DNA of 64,000 nucleotides, taken from Clostridia bacterium. Its GTDB lineage: Bacteria; Bacillota; Clostridia; UBA1381. How positions within the stretch are numbered: the stretch's first letter is position 1; every line of letters starts with the position of its first letter. Position numbers and translations under genes: made by a program. Positions 18,490 through 29,694 of this stretch are shown here, in pieces. Location: assembly GCA_017935675.1 (NCBI GenBank), contig JAGBHE010000027.1:1-64000 (forward strand), written 5' to 3'. The notes below the pieces were generated by a model. That model saw only the letters and a list, made by a program, of their open reading frames with translations. It was not told the origin of the DNA and ran no database searches.

Positions 18490-18552
18490 TTGAATATCAA
18501 ATGCACAAAATTATTTTTAGACAGAATACAAGAAATTTCATCTATTACATAG
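18490..18552 (+). pseudogene. Probable 5' stub of a LysR family regulator
   Basis: From TTG at 18490 the frame reads MNIKCTKLFLDRIQEISSIT and then TAG. Spacing of hydrophobic residues and the ending SSIT match the first helix of LysR proteins (Met-x-x-x-x-Leu-x-x-Phe-Leu ... Gly-Ser-x-Thr). It points away from the truncated alcohol dehydrogenase across a LysR-type palindrome. It is too short for certainty. Confidence 0.35.
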
Positions 18553-18581
18553 TAAATAGCATAAATTTCTACATTATACAG

Positions 18582-18618
18582 AAAATGAGGACCTTGCAAA
18601 TGCAATCGTCCTCATTTT
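18582..18618. terminator. Terminator hairpin after iorB
   Basis: AAAATGAGGAC (18582-18592) pairs with GTCCTCATTTT (18608-18618) around 15 bases. The A and T ends make it usable in both directions. It is 28 bases past the iorB stop. The rest of 18340-18646, apart from the promoter, palindrome and LysR stub listed separately, shows nothing recognisable. Confidence 0.75.
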
Positions 18619-18646
18619 CCTATTTTACAGCTATTTATGCGTCAAA

Positions 18647-19219
18647 TTACATATCTGCCGCATAGTTATATCCCATTTCGAGTGCCTTAAGATTAAGCTC
18701 GACAAATTTTTCGGGAACGGTGCTTTTTACAGCATCAATCCATTTTTCATACGGAACATCGGTTGATTTTGCAAGAACGCCTATAAGCACAACGTTAACC
18801 GCCTTGATACTTCCCGCTTCCGTTGCTGTTTCAAGTGCGTTCACCGCCGTCAGGTCGCATTTTTCCGCCAGCTTTTCTTCAAGGTTTGCCGGATACTCGG
18901 CAGCGCCCGTTATAACAGGCATAGGGTTTATTTCCTGAGTATTTACTATCATTTTTCCGCCGCATTTAAGATACGGAAGAGCCCTGTATGCCTCAAGAAG
19001 CTCAAAAGCAAGAATTATATCAGCCTCTCCCTTCCCGATTATAGGCGAAAATATTTGTTCCCCATACTTAACATATGTAACAACGCTTCCGCCGCGCTGA
19101 CTCATTCCGTGAACCTCGGACACCTTAACATCATATCCGCCGTCAATTGCAACCCTGCCAAGAATGCGGCTGGCAAGCAATGTTCCTTGACCTCCGACAC
19201 CTACTATCATTATATTCAT
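18647..19219 (-). CDS. iorB: Indolepyruvate:ferredoxin oxidoreductase beta subunit
   Basis: A 190-residue gamma-domain-type subunit of the 2-oxoacid:ferredoxin oxidoreductases, starting MNIMIVGVGGQGTLLASRIL, with EVHGMSQRGGSVVTYVKYG downstream. With IorA it oxidatively decarboxylates arylpyruvates from aromatic amino acids to aryl-acetyl-CoA, reducing ferredoxin. The start at 19219 is chosen because of the GGAGG site and because the Rossmann glycine motif begins at once. The frame is open farther upstream, but that part overlaps iorA and is not conserved in character. It follows iorA after 5 bases. Confidence 0.95.
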   Translation of the reverse strand: MNIMIVGVGGQGTLLASRILGRVAIDGGYDVKVSEVHGMSQRGGSVVTYVKYGEQIFSPIIGKGEADIILAFELLEAYRALPYLKCGGKMIVNTQEINPMPVITGAAEYPANLEEKLAEKCDLTAVNALETATEAGSIKAVNVVLIGVLAKSTDVPYEKWIDAVKSTVPEKFVELNLKALEMGYNYAADM

Positions 19220-19224
19220 TTGGC

Positions 19225-20955
19225 TCAGTCCTCCTTTTCTATCGCCCCGAACGGACAAACATTTATGCAAAGTCCGCAGCCGTTGCACTGGTTAGCATCA
19301 ACGACAATCTCGCCGTCAACAACAGAAATAGCGGGACATCCAAGCTTCATACACATCTTGCACTTCTTACATTTGTCGCTTATTTTGCATTTTCCAGTAT
19401 ACTTAACCGTCTTAAGCAGCGCACAGGGACGCTGAGCTATTATTACAGAGGGCTCTTCCCTTGCGGTTTCCTCTTTAACTACACGTTCAAATTCCTTTAC
19501 GTCAAAGGGGTCGGCAACAACAACATTGTTTATTCCCACAGCCTTGCAAAGAGAAATAAGATTTGTCTGAACCGTAGGCTCTTTTCTTATTGTATATCCC
19601 GTTGTAGGATTATCCTGGTGTCCTGTCATTCCGGTAATTGAATTATCAAGTATAATTACCGTTGAAATCCCCTTGTTATATACTATATCAACAAGACCTG
19701 TTATTCCGGAATGCATAAATGTGGAATCACCGATTACGGAAACAAGCTTCTTTGCAAATTCAGGTCCTCTTGCTTTTGCCATACCGTGTGCTGCTGATAC
19801 ACTTGCGCCCATGCAAATAGTAGTGTCAACGCTTGAAAGAGGTGCAACCGCACCGAGAGTATAGCACCCGATATCGCCGCTCACCGTAAGTCCAAGCTTT
19901 GAAAGAACATAGTATGTGCCTCTGTGAGGACATCCTGCGCACATAACCGGAGGACGAACAGGTATGCTGTCGATTTCCTCATATGCAGGCGGCTCTTCAT
20001 TCATAACAGCCTTTGCTATCATGGCAGGAGTGTATTCGCCAAGCATGGTAAAGGCACTTTTTCCGATAACATCAACTCCGATGCAGCGGCAGTGCTCCTC
20101 AATAAACGGATCAAGCTCCTCTATAACATAAACCTTGTCAAGACCTGCGGCAAAGTCAGCAATAAGCTTTTCGGGAAGAGGATAAACCATTCCCAGCTTA
20201 AGATAATTAACCCGGCTTCCGAGCGCTTCTTTAGCATACATATACGATATTCCGGAGGTTATTACTCCGATTTTGCTGCCGTTGTCCTCAACAGTGTTAA
20301 GGGGGCTGCTTTCAGCATAGCTAATAAGCGCTTTTGTTCTTTCCTCAACAACAACATGACGCTTTATGGCATTTCCCGGCATCATTACATACTTGCCTAT
20401 ATTCTTTTCATAAGGCTTAAGAGGAACCGATTCCGGCTCAAGCTCTTCAACAAGAGACTGGGAATGTGAAACTCTGGTGGAAAGACGAATTATAACAGGC
20501 ACGTCTAACTTCTCACTCAGTTCATATGCCGCCTTTGTAAAATCCCTGCATTCGCCGCTGTCCGAAGGCTCCAGCATTGCAATTTTTGACGCCTTCGCAT
20601 AATGGCGTGAATCCTGCTCATTCTGTGAGCTGTGCATTCCCGGGTCATCGGCAACGCAAAATACAAGTCCTCCGTTTACTCCGGTGTAAGCAACAGTAAA
20701 CAGCGGGTCTGCCATAACATTCATACCAACATGCTTCATGCATGCCATACTGCGTGCTCCGGCAATTGAAGCGCCGATTGCAACCTCTCCGGCAACCTTT
20801 TCATTCGGCGCCCACTCAACATATATATCCTTATATTTAACAATATTCTCCGTTATCTCGGTACTCGGCGTTCCGGGATAAGAAGAAACAACGCTGACAC
20901 CCGCTTCAAAAGCACCCCGTGCCACCGCCTCGTTTCCGAGCATTAATTTTTTCAT
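19225..20955 (-). CDS. iorA: Indolepyruvate:ferredoxin oxidoreductase alpha subunit
   Basis: 576 residues. The N-terminal pyrimidine-binding domain (GAFEAGVSVVSSYPGTPSTEI) is followed by the thiamine-diphosphate domain (GDIGCYTLG...MGASVSAAHGMAKA...VIGDSTFMHSGI). A C-terminal pair of ferredoxin-like cysteine clusters follows: CKISDKCKKCKMCMKLGCP and CNGCGLCINVCP. The first cluster has the unusual spacing typical of IorA. It works as a dimer with IorB in fermentative catabolism of Phe, Tyr and Trp and supplies reduced ferredoxin. The start at 20955 follows a GGAAGGAAG site. A consensus promoter lies at 20995-21023. Confidence 0.97.
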   Translation of the reverse strand: MKKLMLGNEAVARGAFEAGVSVVSSYPGTPSTEITENIVKYKDIYVEWAPNEKVAGEVAIGASIAGARSMACMKHVGMNVMADPLFTVAYTGVNGGLVFCVADDPGMHSSQNEQDSRHYAKASKIAMLEPSDSGECRDFTKAAYELSEKLDVPVIIRLSTRVSHSQSLVEELEPESVPLKPYEKNIGKYVMMPGNAIKRHVVVEERTKALISYAESSPLNTVEDNGSKIGVITSGISYMYAKEALGSRVNYLKLGMVYPLPEKLIADFAAGLDKVYVIEELDPFIEEHCRCIGVDVIGKSAFTMLGEYTPAMIAKAVMNEEPPAYEEIDSIPVRPPVMCAGCPHRGTYYVLSKLGLTVSGDIGCYTLGAVAPLSSVDTTICMGASVSAAHGMAKARGPEFAKKLVSVIGDSTFMHSGITGLVDIVYNKGISTVIILDNSITGMTGHQDNPTTGYTIRKEPTVQTNLISLCKAVGINNVVVADPFDVKEFERVVKEETAREEPSVIIAQRPCALLKTVKYTGKCKISDKCKKCKMCMKLGCPAISVVDGEIVVDANQCNGCGLCINVCPFGAIEKED

Positions 20956-20994
20956 GAATTTCTTCCTTCCTGTTATTTATTCAAACTATAACTT

Positions 20995-21023
20995 ATTATA
21001 CATCATCCGACATCAAATGTCAA
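20995..21023 (-). promoter_or_regulatory. Promoter of iorAB
   Basis: Minus strand TTGACA (21018-21023), 17 bp, TATAAT (20995-21000): full consensus, 40 bp before the iorA start. Confidence 0.9.
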
Positions 21024-21056
21024 TACCGCGGAGCTGATTATCTCACGATATATTGC

Positions 21057-21090
21057 AAAAACTGCGCGCCGCGGTATTTGCGGCGCGCAG
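21057..21090 (-). terminator. Terminator of the beta-galactosidase operon
   Basis: CTGCGCGCCGC (21062-21072) pairs perfectly with GCGGCGCGCAG (21080-21090), giving 11 G/C-rich pairs with a 7-base loop, followed on the minus strand by TTTTT. It lies 7 bases after the stop of the 21098-23896 gene. Confidence 0.93.
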
Positions 21091-21097
21091 GGCACAA

Positions 21098-23896
<2,799 letters not shown>

Positions 23897-23909
23897 TCAA
23901 AATACCTCC

Positions 23910-24611
23910 TTACGGTAAAATAATACTGTCCCCGACAGTAAAAATATAATCTCCCGACTTTAATAATTTACTTACATCATAAGAATCCTTCGGCAGGAAT
24001 TTGCTTCGGAGAGCAAAAACTCCTCTTTGCCATTGATGGTGAAAATCCACTCCGCCGCATGCTATCATACCCTTGTGCCGAGCCGCATATACAGCAGCAT
24101 CGCCGATTCTGGAATTATGACCCGGATGAAAATTAAATACCTCAATACCGTCAACGCTTTCCGGAGAGGCAAGAACCATTCCGTTTCTGAAAGGATGTGC
24201 TTGAAGTATTATTATTCTGTCATCAGCAAAATCACGATGAAATACATCAATGCCCTTATCAAGAAAGTAAAATGCCCGCTCAACATCAGAGGCGTCAATC
24301 CCGTAGACAAGATAATCGTTATTGTTCTCGGTAAACCTTATTTCCATTCCGAGACACACTGAAAGCTTGTCTCCGGCCAAGCTTCGGACTGCTTCAAAAT
24401 CCCTCAGATAATATTCGGCACACCTTTGCGCAGTTTCATACGACAACAGCGCCGGCGTAAAATGATTCGTCACAACAACTCCGTCATATCCATCCTCTAT
24501 AAATATCCCGGCAAAATCCTCAGCCGGTATCTCAGAACAGCTGCTTACCGGATTCGTGTGTGCATGAAGCTCTATCCTGAATTTATAGCTTTCAAGCAGT
24601 TCATCCTTCAA
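23910..24611 (-). CDS. PHP-domain phosphoesterase-like metal hydrolase
   Basis: A 233-residue single-domain PHP protein. The metal-binding histidines and acids appear in ELHAHTNPVS, VVTNHFTP, GMEIRF, QAHPFRNG, HPGHNS and GGVDFHHQ. PHP proteins hydrolyse phosphate esters using three metals; the substrate of this one is unknown. ATGs at 24641 and 24668 are rejected as starts because they lie inside the promoter (24640-24668). The ATG at 24611 follows a GGCGGGAG ribosome site. It is co-transcribed with beta-galactosidase. Confidence 0.87.
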   Translation of the reverse strand: MKDELLESYKFRIELHAHTNPVSSCSEIPAEDFAGIFIEDGYDGVVVTNHFTPALLSYETAQRCAEYYLRDFEAVRSLAGDKLSVCLGMEIRFTENNNDYLVYGIDASDVERAFYFLDKGIDVFHRDFADDRIIILQAHPFRNGMVLASPESVDGIEVFNFHPGHNSRIGDAAVYAARHKGMIACGGVDFHHQWQRGVFALRSKFLPKDSYDVSKLLKSGDYIFTVGDSIILP

Positions 24612-24639
24612 CATCAAAATCTCCCGCCTTTCGCTTGAC

Positions 24640-24668
24640 ATTCTACCATACTTCCGGTAATATGTCAA
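24640..24668 (-). promoter_or_regulatory. Promoter of the PHP/beta-galactosidase operon
   Basis: Minus strand TTGACA (24663-24668), 17 bp, TAGAAT (24640-24645). It places the transcript start near 24633 and so fixes the PHP gene start at 24611. Confidence 0.85.
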
Positions 24669-24760
24669 TAGAAAATTTCATTTTTTTAACAATATATTTG
24701 CTTAATAACTGCCGCACAAGAAACAACGTGTTTTTTTCAACAAATAAATACAAAAAAGTC

Positions 24761-24793
24761 AATAACACAAGAGAACCGTCCCCTTGTGTTATT
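24761..24793. repeat. REP-like palindrome, copy 1
   Basis: AATAACACAAG (24761-24771) pairs with CTTGTGTTATT (24783-24793) around AGAACCGTCCC. The same core, AACACAAGAGAACCGTCCCC then TTGTGTT, recurs at 56090-56116. Read on the other strand it contains GGGGACGGTTCTCTTGTGTT, which I associate with REP-type hairpins of Y1/IS200-like (RAYT) transposases in Firmicutes. No such transposase is in this window. The rest of 24669-24893 holds nothing I recognise. Confidence 0.75.
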
Positions 24794-24893
24794 AACGCAA
24801 CAGCCCCTTTTTGCTTTTTCAAACTATCAAATTCGGGATTATACTATATTGTTATACGATTGTCAACGTATTATGTAACATATTTCGCAAAAT

Positions 24894-25349
24894 TCAGGAT
24901 TGTCTCTTTTCTTTTTCCAAAAATGTATATACATATCTCACCCAAGCATATCGTGAAAGTGAGCTGTCGATATGTGTTGGGTATGCATGTGCTGTTTTAA
25001 AGGCGTCAACAAAAGAATTGTCCGCAAGCTGTTTTAAATCCTTTTTTATTCCTTCAATTCCGCCTCCGCGAATATAGTCAACTTCAAAACAAGAATACAT
25101 TTCTCCGTTTTTATTTGCCTTTGCAAAATTCGTTACAAAACCGCACCATGCCATTTCGGTTGCATTTTTATCGCCCGTCAGTACACCGTACCAATAAAGA
25201 GCCTCTGCCTTCCATATGGTCCATGCATGACCTGCGCATATTGCCGGTCCTTCGCCGTCTCCCTCCCAGATGGTTTCCCACCACCTGAAAGATGATCCGT
25301 ACATTCTGGCATCCGGTGTATAAATTGTCCATGCCTTATGAAGCTCCAA
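24894..25349 (-). CDS. C-terminal piece of a broken glycosidase-like protein
   Basis: 151 codons in the same frame as the gene that ends at 25365. Between the two pieces the reading is DERYI, TAG, FAKDVLELHKAW, which continues smoothly. This piece carries a dense aromatic segment, YGSSFRWWETIWEGDGEGPA then ICAGHAWTIWKAEALYWYG, typical of helical (alpha/alpha) barrel sugar enzymes. A TTG at 25349 with AAGGA nearby could restart translation, but an independent role is unlikely. The whole would be about 660 residues. It is best treated as the 3' part of an interrupted gene unless the stop is a sequencing error. Confidence 0.7.
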   Translation of the reverse strand: MELHKAWTIYTPDARMYGSSFRWWETIWEGDGEGPAICAGHAWTIWKAEALYWYGVLTGDKNATEMAWCGFVTNFAKANKNGEMYSCFEVDYIRGGGIEGIKKDLKQLADNSFVDAFKTAHAYPTHIDSSLSRYAWVRYVYTFLEKEKRQS

Positions 25350-25364
25350 TACATCCTTTGCAAA

Positions 25365-26900
25365 CTATATATATCTCTCGTCATGGTGAATATTCGCGCA
25401 AACATACAGCACCGAAAGAGCGGTACAGGAAATCGAGCCATCTTCAAATTCCTGTCCCGTTTCCGTGCCGCCCGTTCCCTCTGTCGGGAAATTTATTCCG
25501 CGTTTTAAAAGATATTCAGCAACAGCTATGGCAGCACCGGTATAGCGTTCCTTTTTTTTCGGATTTTGAACTGTGTTTGCCATATCGGCAATTGCAATTA
25601 CAGGTGCGCACACAGTTGTATAATCCTCGCCGTTATATATTTTACCGTCAATAAACCAATTATCCAATAATTCATCAAGAGCATGCTCAGCATATTCAAG
25701 ATATTTTTCTTCTCCGTATGTCTTATAGGCTTCAAGCAGTATGGATACACCGAAAAACTGTTCCTGTATACGATTTGAACCGCATATATGATACGGTGCA
25801 TATTCCGTTTTTTCGGGAACAATTGTTTTGCGCTGTATCCTTTCACCGTTTTCGCCCATAATCACGCCCAGCTCATATTTTACAACATCATCATACTTTC
25901 TATGATTTCCGATACGCATATTACATAACATCGACCACAAAAAGCAACCGCCCTCACACAAATTATCATCATTATGATACGGCTTTTTTATTGCATCGGT
26001 ACACTTGTCAAAAAGCATTTCAGCATCTTCGCCGCACCATAAAACAGCATCAAGACCTTTCTTTTCATTTTCAACCGGAACTATCGTATATAAACCAAAT
26101 TGAGGCAATTTTACATTTTGATTTTTCCCGTCCGGGATATATTCCGTTTTCGACTTATCCGGCGCTATCAATATAAATTTATCACATTTTCCTACAACTT
26201 CCACCTGCGCATATCCGTCAAATCCGCCGCTTTTTTTTATTTTTAAAAGAGGTAAATTATATATTTCCGATATTTTATCAAAAGCGCAGTCAACATTTTC
26301 AGACCAAAATATTTTTAGTTCAAGTTCTTTATTTCCGGTTCCCTCAAATGCTCTGTCAAAAGATGCCATAATCTGCAATCTCAATATATAATGTCCCGCT
26401 TTGTACGTTGAATAACGAATTCTCCAGCCATCGCACGGTTTTTTTGACAAAATCGTCATAACTTTTCCGTCCGGCCTTGTCAACATATAGTAAAAAAAAC
26501 TGCCGTCTGCTGACTTATATGGCGATGTCGGTAAAAGCTGAGACCTGTAATCAGTATTTTTTTCAAGGAAATTCAAGTCAAAATTCAATGCAAATTGAGA
26601 TATCTGTAAATTCTTTGTGCTTGACTTTATCGACAGAATATCTTCTTCAATACAGTACTCTGTATTAATTCCAAATTCACTGTCATAACAAAGTGCCGTA
26701 TTTATTCCTTGATCCACAATATCATAATTACTTGTTCTGTCGGTATACAAATTACAGTCTTCTTTTGTGCTCCGATTTTTTATGTCATCTGTCATAAGCG
26801 TAAAGCCAACCGAACCTGTTTTTCCCTCCGGGTCTGCATTATTTATGCCGTCATTTATCAAACTGCATATGTTTCCGTTTTTCAACTCTAAATTTATCAT
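25365..26900 (-). CDS. Glycosidase-like protein with (alpha/alpha) barrel character, truncated by in-frame TAG
   Basis: 511 residues up to the TAG at 25365-25367. The N-terminal 250 residues are beta-rich; from about residue 290 the protein becomes helical with repeated segments such as YLEYAEHALDELLDNWFIDG and GRYLL-like helices, and FPTEGTGGTETGQEFEDGSI. The family was not recognised; the layout (beta-sandwich then helical barrel) is that of several glycoside hydrolase and lyase families. There is no signal peptide. The start at 26900 is preferred over the frame opening at 26921 because of the GGTGGGG site between them. It lies 31 bases after the GH130 phosphorylase, so it is probably co-transcribed and part of intracellular oligosaccharide breakdown. 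Confidence 0.72.
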   Translation of the reverse strand: MINLELKNGNICSLINDGINNADPEGKTGSVGFTLMTDDIKNRSTKEDCNLYTDRTSNYDIVDQGINTALCYDSEFGINTEYCIEEDILSIKSSTKNLQISQFALNFDLNFLEKNTDYRSQLLPTSPYKSADGSFFYYMLTRPDGKVMTILSKKPCDGWRIRYSTYKAGHYILRLQIMASFDRAFEGTGNKELELKIFWSENVDCAFDKISEIYNLPLLKIKKSGGFDGYAQVEVVGKCDKFILIAPDKSKTEYIPDGKNQNVKLPQFGLYTIVPVENEKKGLDAVLWCGEDAEMLFDKCTDAIKKPYHNDDNLCEGGCFLWSMLCNMRIGNHRKYDDVVKYELGVIMGENGERIQRKTIVPEKTEYAPYHICGSNRIQEQFFGVSILLEAYKTYGEEKYLEYAEHALDELLDNWFIDGKIYNGEDYTTVCAPVIAIADMANTVQNPKKKERYTGAAIAVAEYLLKRGINFPTEGTGGTETGQEFEDGSISCTALSVLYVCANIHHDERYI

Positions 26901-26931
26901 AATTATTTCCCCACCTTCCATAATACTACCC

Positions 26932-28104
26932 CTAAAAGCATTGTTTGTTATTTTTATCTATCAAGTTACAAATTGCCTCTACAGAAGATCCGGTGGTATA
27001 ATTATCAGCCGGAGTATTCTTACAATAATCAACCATCTTGTCCACAGTTGTGGCTGCTAAATGCAGCCTTGTGTCTGATGATGCATAATAAATATATATT
27101 TGTCCATCCTTTTCAATTGCACCGTTACAGAAAACAACATTTGAAACATCGCCGACTCTTTCGTTTTTTATCGGTGCTATAAAATATCCGCCGGGAGTGT
27201 ATATAACCTTTGTCGGGGCGTTTAAATCCGTCATGAAGCAGTAAAGTACATATCTTAAGCCTGCGGCGGTGTTTCTGACGCCGTGAGCAATGTGAAGCCA
27301 TCCCTCATCGGTTTTTATCGGCACCGCTCCGCCTCCGTTTTTGGTTTCCTTTATGGTGTGATACTTTCTTTCCTCGATAATCGTGTCCTCACCTATTACG
27401 GCATTTGCCATATCGTCAACGAATGCACAGCCTATGCCGCCGCCGGAGCCTACATCTATAAACCCGTCTGACGGTCTTGTATATAGCATATATCTTCTGT
27501 TTACAAATTCAGGGTGCAAAAGCACGTTTCTCTGCTGATACTTCGACTGCAAATCCGGAAGTCTTTCCCAGCTTTCCAAATCCTTTGTTCTGACAATACC
27601 GCACTTTGCTTCGGCGGTTGAGGTGTCGTTTACACTCTTGTCCTTTCTCTCGGAGCAGAACAAGCCGTAAATCCAGCCGTCCTCATGGCGAGTCAGACGC
27701 ATATCATATACGTTTGTGTCCTCCTCGCCGTATACCGGCAGTCTTACGGGATATTTTCTGAACTTGAAATTATCAATACCGTTTTCGCTTTCGCATACGG
27801 CAAAATATGACTTTCTGTCATATCCCTCAATTCTCGGCACAAGAACGAATTTTCCGTTATGGTACAATGCGCCGCTGTTAAAAACTGCATTTACTCCTAT
27901 GCGTTCAAGTAAATTAGGATTAGTTTCATAATTTAAATCATACCGCCATTCAAGGGGTATGTGCTCGTTTGTGAGAACGCAGTTTTCATAACGGTCAAAA
28001 ATACCGTTGTACCAACTTTCATCAACCTTATTTTCAGCCGTAACAAGGCTTTTGTGCTTATCCCTTAATTCCTTTAGCTTAATGTCAAATTCCTGTTTTG
28101 TCAT
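26932..28104 (-). CDS. 4-O-beta-D-mannosyl-D-glucose phosphorylase, GH130 subfamily 1
   Basis: A 390-residue cytoplasmic phosphorylase. It matches the GH130_1 pattern over its whole length: [53 protein letters not shown] with the catalytic aspartate, SQQ-like [50 protein letters not shown] and [12 protein letters not shown]. The family cleaves beta-1,4-mannosyl-glucose with phosphate, giving mannose-1-phosphate and glucose, in mannan or glucomannan catabolism. It is the first gene after an operator-bearing promoter at 28232-28292 shared with the large secreted-protein operon. Confidence 0.95.
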   Translation of the reverse strand: MTKQEFDIKLKELRDKHKSLVTAENKVDESWYNGIFDRYENCVLTNEHIPLEWRYDLNYETNPNLLERIGVNAVFNSGALYHNGKFVLVPRIEGYDRKSYFAVCESENGIDNFKFRKYPVRLPVYGEEDTNVYDMRLTRHEDGWIYGLFCSERKDKSVNDTSTAEAKCGIVRTKDLESWERLPDLQSKYQQRNVLLHPEFVNRRYMLYTRPSDGFIDVGSGGGIGCAFVDDMANAVIGEDTIIEERKYHTIKETKNGGGAVPIKTDEGWLHIAHGVRNTAAGLRYVLYCFMTDLNAPTKVIYTPGGYFIAPIKNERVGDVSNVVFCNGAIEKDGQIYIYYASSDTRLHLAATTVDKMVDYCKNTPADNYTTGSSVEAICNLIDKNNKQCF

Positions 28105-28231
28105 ATTGACCTCCTTTTCAATCTCAACAGGGCGGCATCCCTTGCTAATCTCTATTTCATATCCGTTTAATGCAAAAAATCACCATCGGTGAGGTAACTG
28201 CGATTAAGCATAATATCGTACATATGTGTTA

Positions 28232-28292
28232 ATGATAACATAATATCTTTACTTTGCAAATGGAATTTTGTATTATTTAATGTAATTTTGTA
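28232..28292 (-). promoter_or_regulatory. Activator-type promoter of the GH130 operon with a direct-repeat operator
   Basis: Minus-strand promoter TTTGCA (28255-28260), 17 bp, TATCAT (28232-28237). Immediately upstream, written on the plus strand, are ATGGAATTTTGTA (28260-28272) and ATGTAATTTTGTA (28280-28292), a direct repeat at 20-bp spacing whose inner copy touches the -35 box by one base. The weak -35 box and the position fit an AraC-type activator. The same layout is found at 55995-56055. The 280-bp gap 28105-28384 also holds the promoter of the plus-strand sensory operon. Confidence 0.75.
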
Positions 28293-28313
28293 ATATGTTT
28301 TATTGTATATATC

Positions 28314-28343
28314 TTGACAATTTGTTCGCAAATATATTATAAT
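28314..28343 (+). promoter_or_regulatory. Promoter of the sensory operon
   Basis: TTGACA (28314-28319), 18 bp, TATAAT (28338-28343), 42 bp before the start at 28385. The spacer includes ATTTG-TTCG-CAAAT, a short inverted repeat. A strong unaided promoter fits a constitutively made sensor system. Confidence 0.82.
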
Positions 28344-28384
28344 GGTATAGTAGTATAAATCAAACGAAAAGGAGGAGAATAGGC

Positions 28385-29677
28385 GTGAAAAAATATATTG
28401 TCTCCATAAGTCTGATACTTATAATGTCAGCCGCAGTTTTCATCGGCTGCCATTGCACAGATAAAATTAAATTTTCCTACTATGACATACGCGATGACAA
28501 AACAAAAATAAGATTAGTCTCAACATGGGATACGCAAAACGAAAAGGACGCCGTATTTTTAAATCTGATTTCAGAATATAATACATCACATTCCGCTGTA
28601 TGCATAGAAAATGAATGTACCTCAGGAAGCGATTATTTTTCAAAAATTGAATCAGACTTTTCTTCGGGGAACGAACCGGATATATTTATTTCATGGCCGA
28701 ACGAGGAGATAAGACGGCTTGCTGATAATGAAAAAATCATTATACTGAACGAATTCTTACAAAGCTGCGACTGCTATTCCTTATTTAAAAAAAGCATATG
28801 GAAATATGTTTCGAACTCAAATAGAATTTACGGTTTACCGCTTGAAAGTATTTTTGTGGGATTTTACTGCAATACAGATGTTTTAAACGATGCAGGGATA
28901 GAACATGAACCTCAGACATATGAGCAATTGCTTGCAGATATTGAAATATTAAAAAATAAAAATATAATTCCGATTTCGGTTTCGCTTCAGCCCGACGGAA
29001 TACTGATATATGAAGCAATTGCAGCAAGCATCGGAATGACTTCAGCTGAAAAAACAATTTACAGTGAGGAAAGCGGAGTTTGTCAAGCATATAAAACCGC
29101 CGCAGAATATGTTAAAGAGCTTTATAAAAAAGGTGCGTTTCCAAAGAATTTTCTGACAATATCAGATTATGAAGCAAAGGCGATTTTTCTGAACAAGCAG
29201 GCCGCATTTACGCTGCAGTATTCTGACTTTTTATCTGACGCTTTCAACATTAATAAGGAAAAAGCACAATCTGTAAGCTTAAATGTTTTTCCTGTTTTTT
29301 CGCAAGACAACAGGAAAAGAAAGCCTCTTCTTTACAGTGTTGGCGCAAATACTCTTTATGTTTCATCAAAGGCATGGAATGATCCCGAAAAGCAAGCTGC
29401 AATTTCTGATTTTCTTCGCTTTATCACATCAAGCTCCTCAATGATAAGCATAGCACGTTCACGCGGAAGCTTTCCTTCGTTGAAAGTGTCGCACCCCCGG
29501 ATTTATTCCGATAATTTTGCATATCAGCAAAATTATGAATTTTACAAAACAATAAACGAAATTTTGGATTTCCCGAACAACTATGTTTCACCCGAAAAAC
29601 TTCTGCAGGTTTATGAGCGTTTTCCGTACTATTTAAACAATTCACTCAGCATAGATGATGTCTGGTGCAATAACTGA
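28385..29677 (+). CDS. Extracellular solute-binding lipoprotein, probable sensory partner
   Basis: A 430-residue sugar-type (family 1) binding protein with a lipoprotein signal ending FIGC (Cys22). Features include VSTWDTQNEKDAVFLNLI, GNEPDIFISWPNEEIRRLAD, YGLPLESIFVGFYCNTDVL and late YVSSKAWNDPEKQAAISDFL, all usual positions in ABC sugar-binding proteins. No permease follows it. Instead it precedes a YesM-type kinase by 17 bases and a YesN-type regulator, so I infer that it presents ligand to the kinase. The transporter with its own binding protein is encoded at 40855-44196. Confidence 0.9.
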   Translation: MKKYIVSISLILIMSAAVFIGCHCTDKIKFSYYDIRDDKTKIRLVSTWDTQNEKDAVFLNLISEYNTSHSAVCIENECTSGSDYFSKIESDFSSGNEPDIFISWPNEEIRRLADNEKIIILNEFLQSCDCYSLFKKSIWKYVSNSNRIYGLPLESIFVGFYCNTDVLNDAGIEHEPQTYEQLLADIEILKNKNIIPISVSLQPDGILIYEAIAASIGMTSAEKTIYSEESGVCQAYKTAAEYVKELYKKGAFPKNFLTISDYEAKAIFLNKQAAFTLQYSDFLSDAFNINKEKAQSVSLNVFPVFSQDNRKRKPLLYSVGANTLYVSSKAWNDPEKQAAISDFLRFITSSSSMISIARSRGSFPSLKVSHPRIYSDNFAYQQNYEFYKTINEILDFPNNYVSPEKLLQVYERFPYYLNNSLSIDDVWCNN

Positions 29678-29694
29678 AACAAAGGAATGTTGTT

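Noticed and set aside
24612-24668. N-terminal extension of the PHP protein
   Set aside because: The upstream in-frame ATGs lie in a consensus promoter, so they would not be in the transcript.
25365-25367. In-frame TAG as evidence for a recoded stop codon (for example pyrrolysine or an alternative code)
   Set aside because: The AraC-type gene ends normally at a TAG (8208-8210) directly before its terminator, and the second interrupted gene uses TAA. Recoding of TAG is therefore not needed and not supported.
28174-28192. Attenuator in the GH130 leader (TCACC, ATC, GGTGA with a T-run on the minus strand)
   Set aside because: The stem has only five pairs, too weak to claim termination, although its position in the leader is suggestive.
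28260-28292. Direct repeats as a CRISPR fragment
   Set aside because: Only two 13-bp units with a 7-bp gap, tied to promoter elements in the same way at two places. No array or cas gene is in the window.
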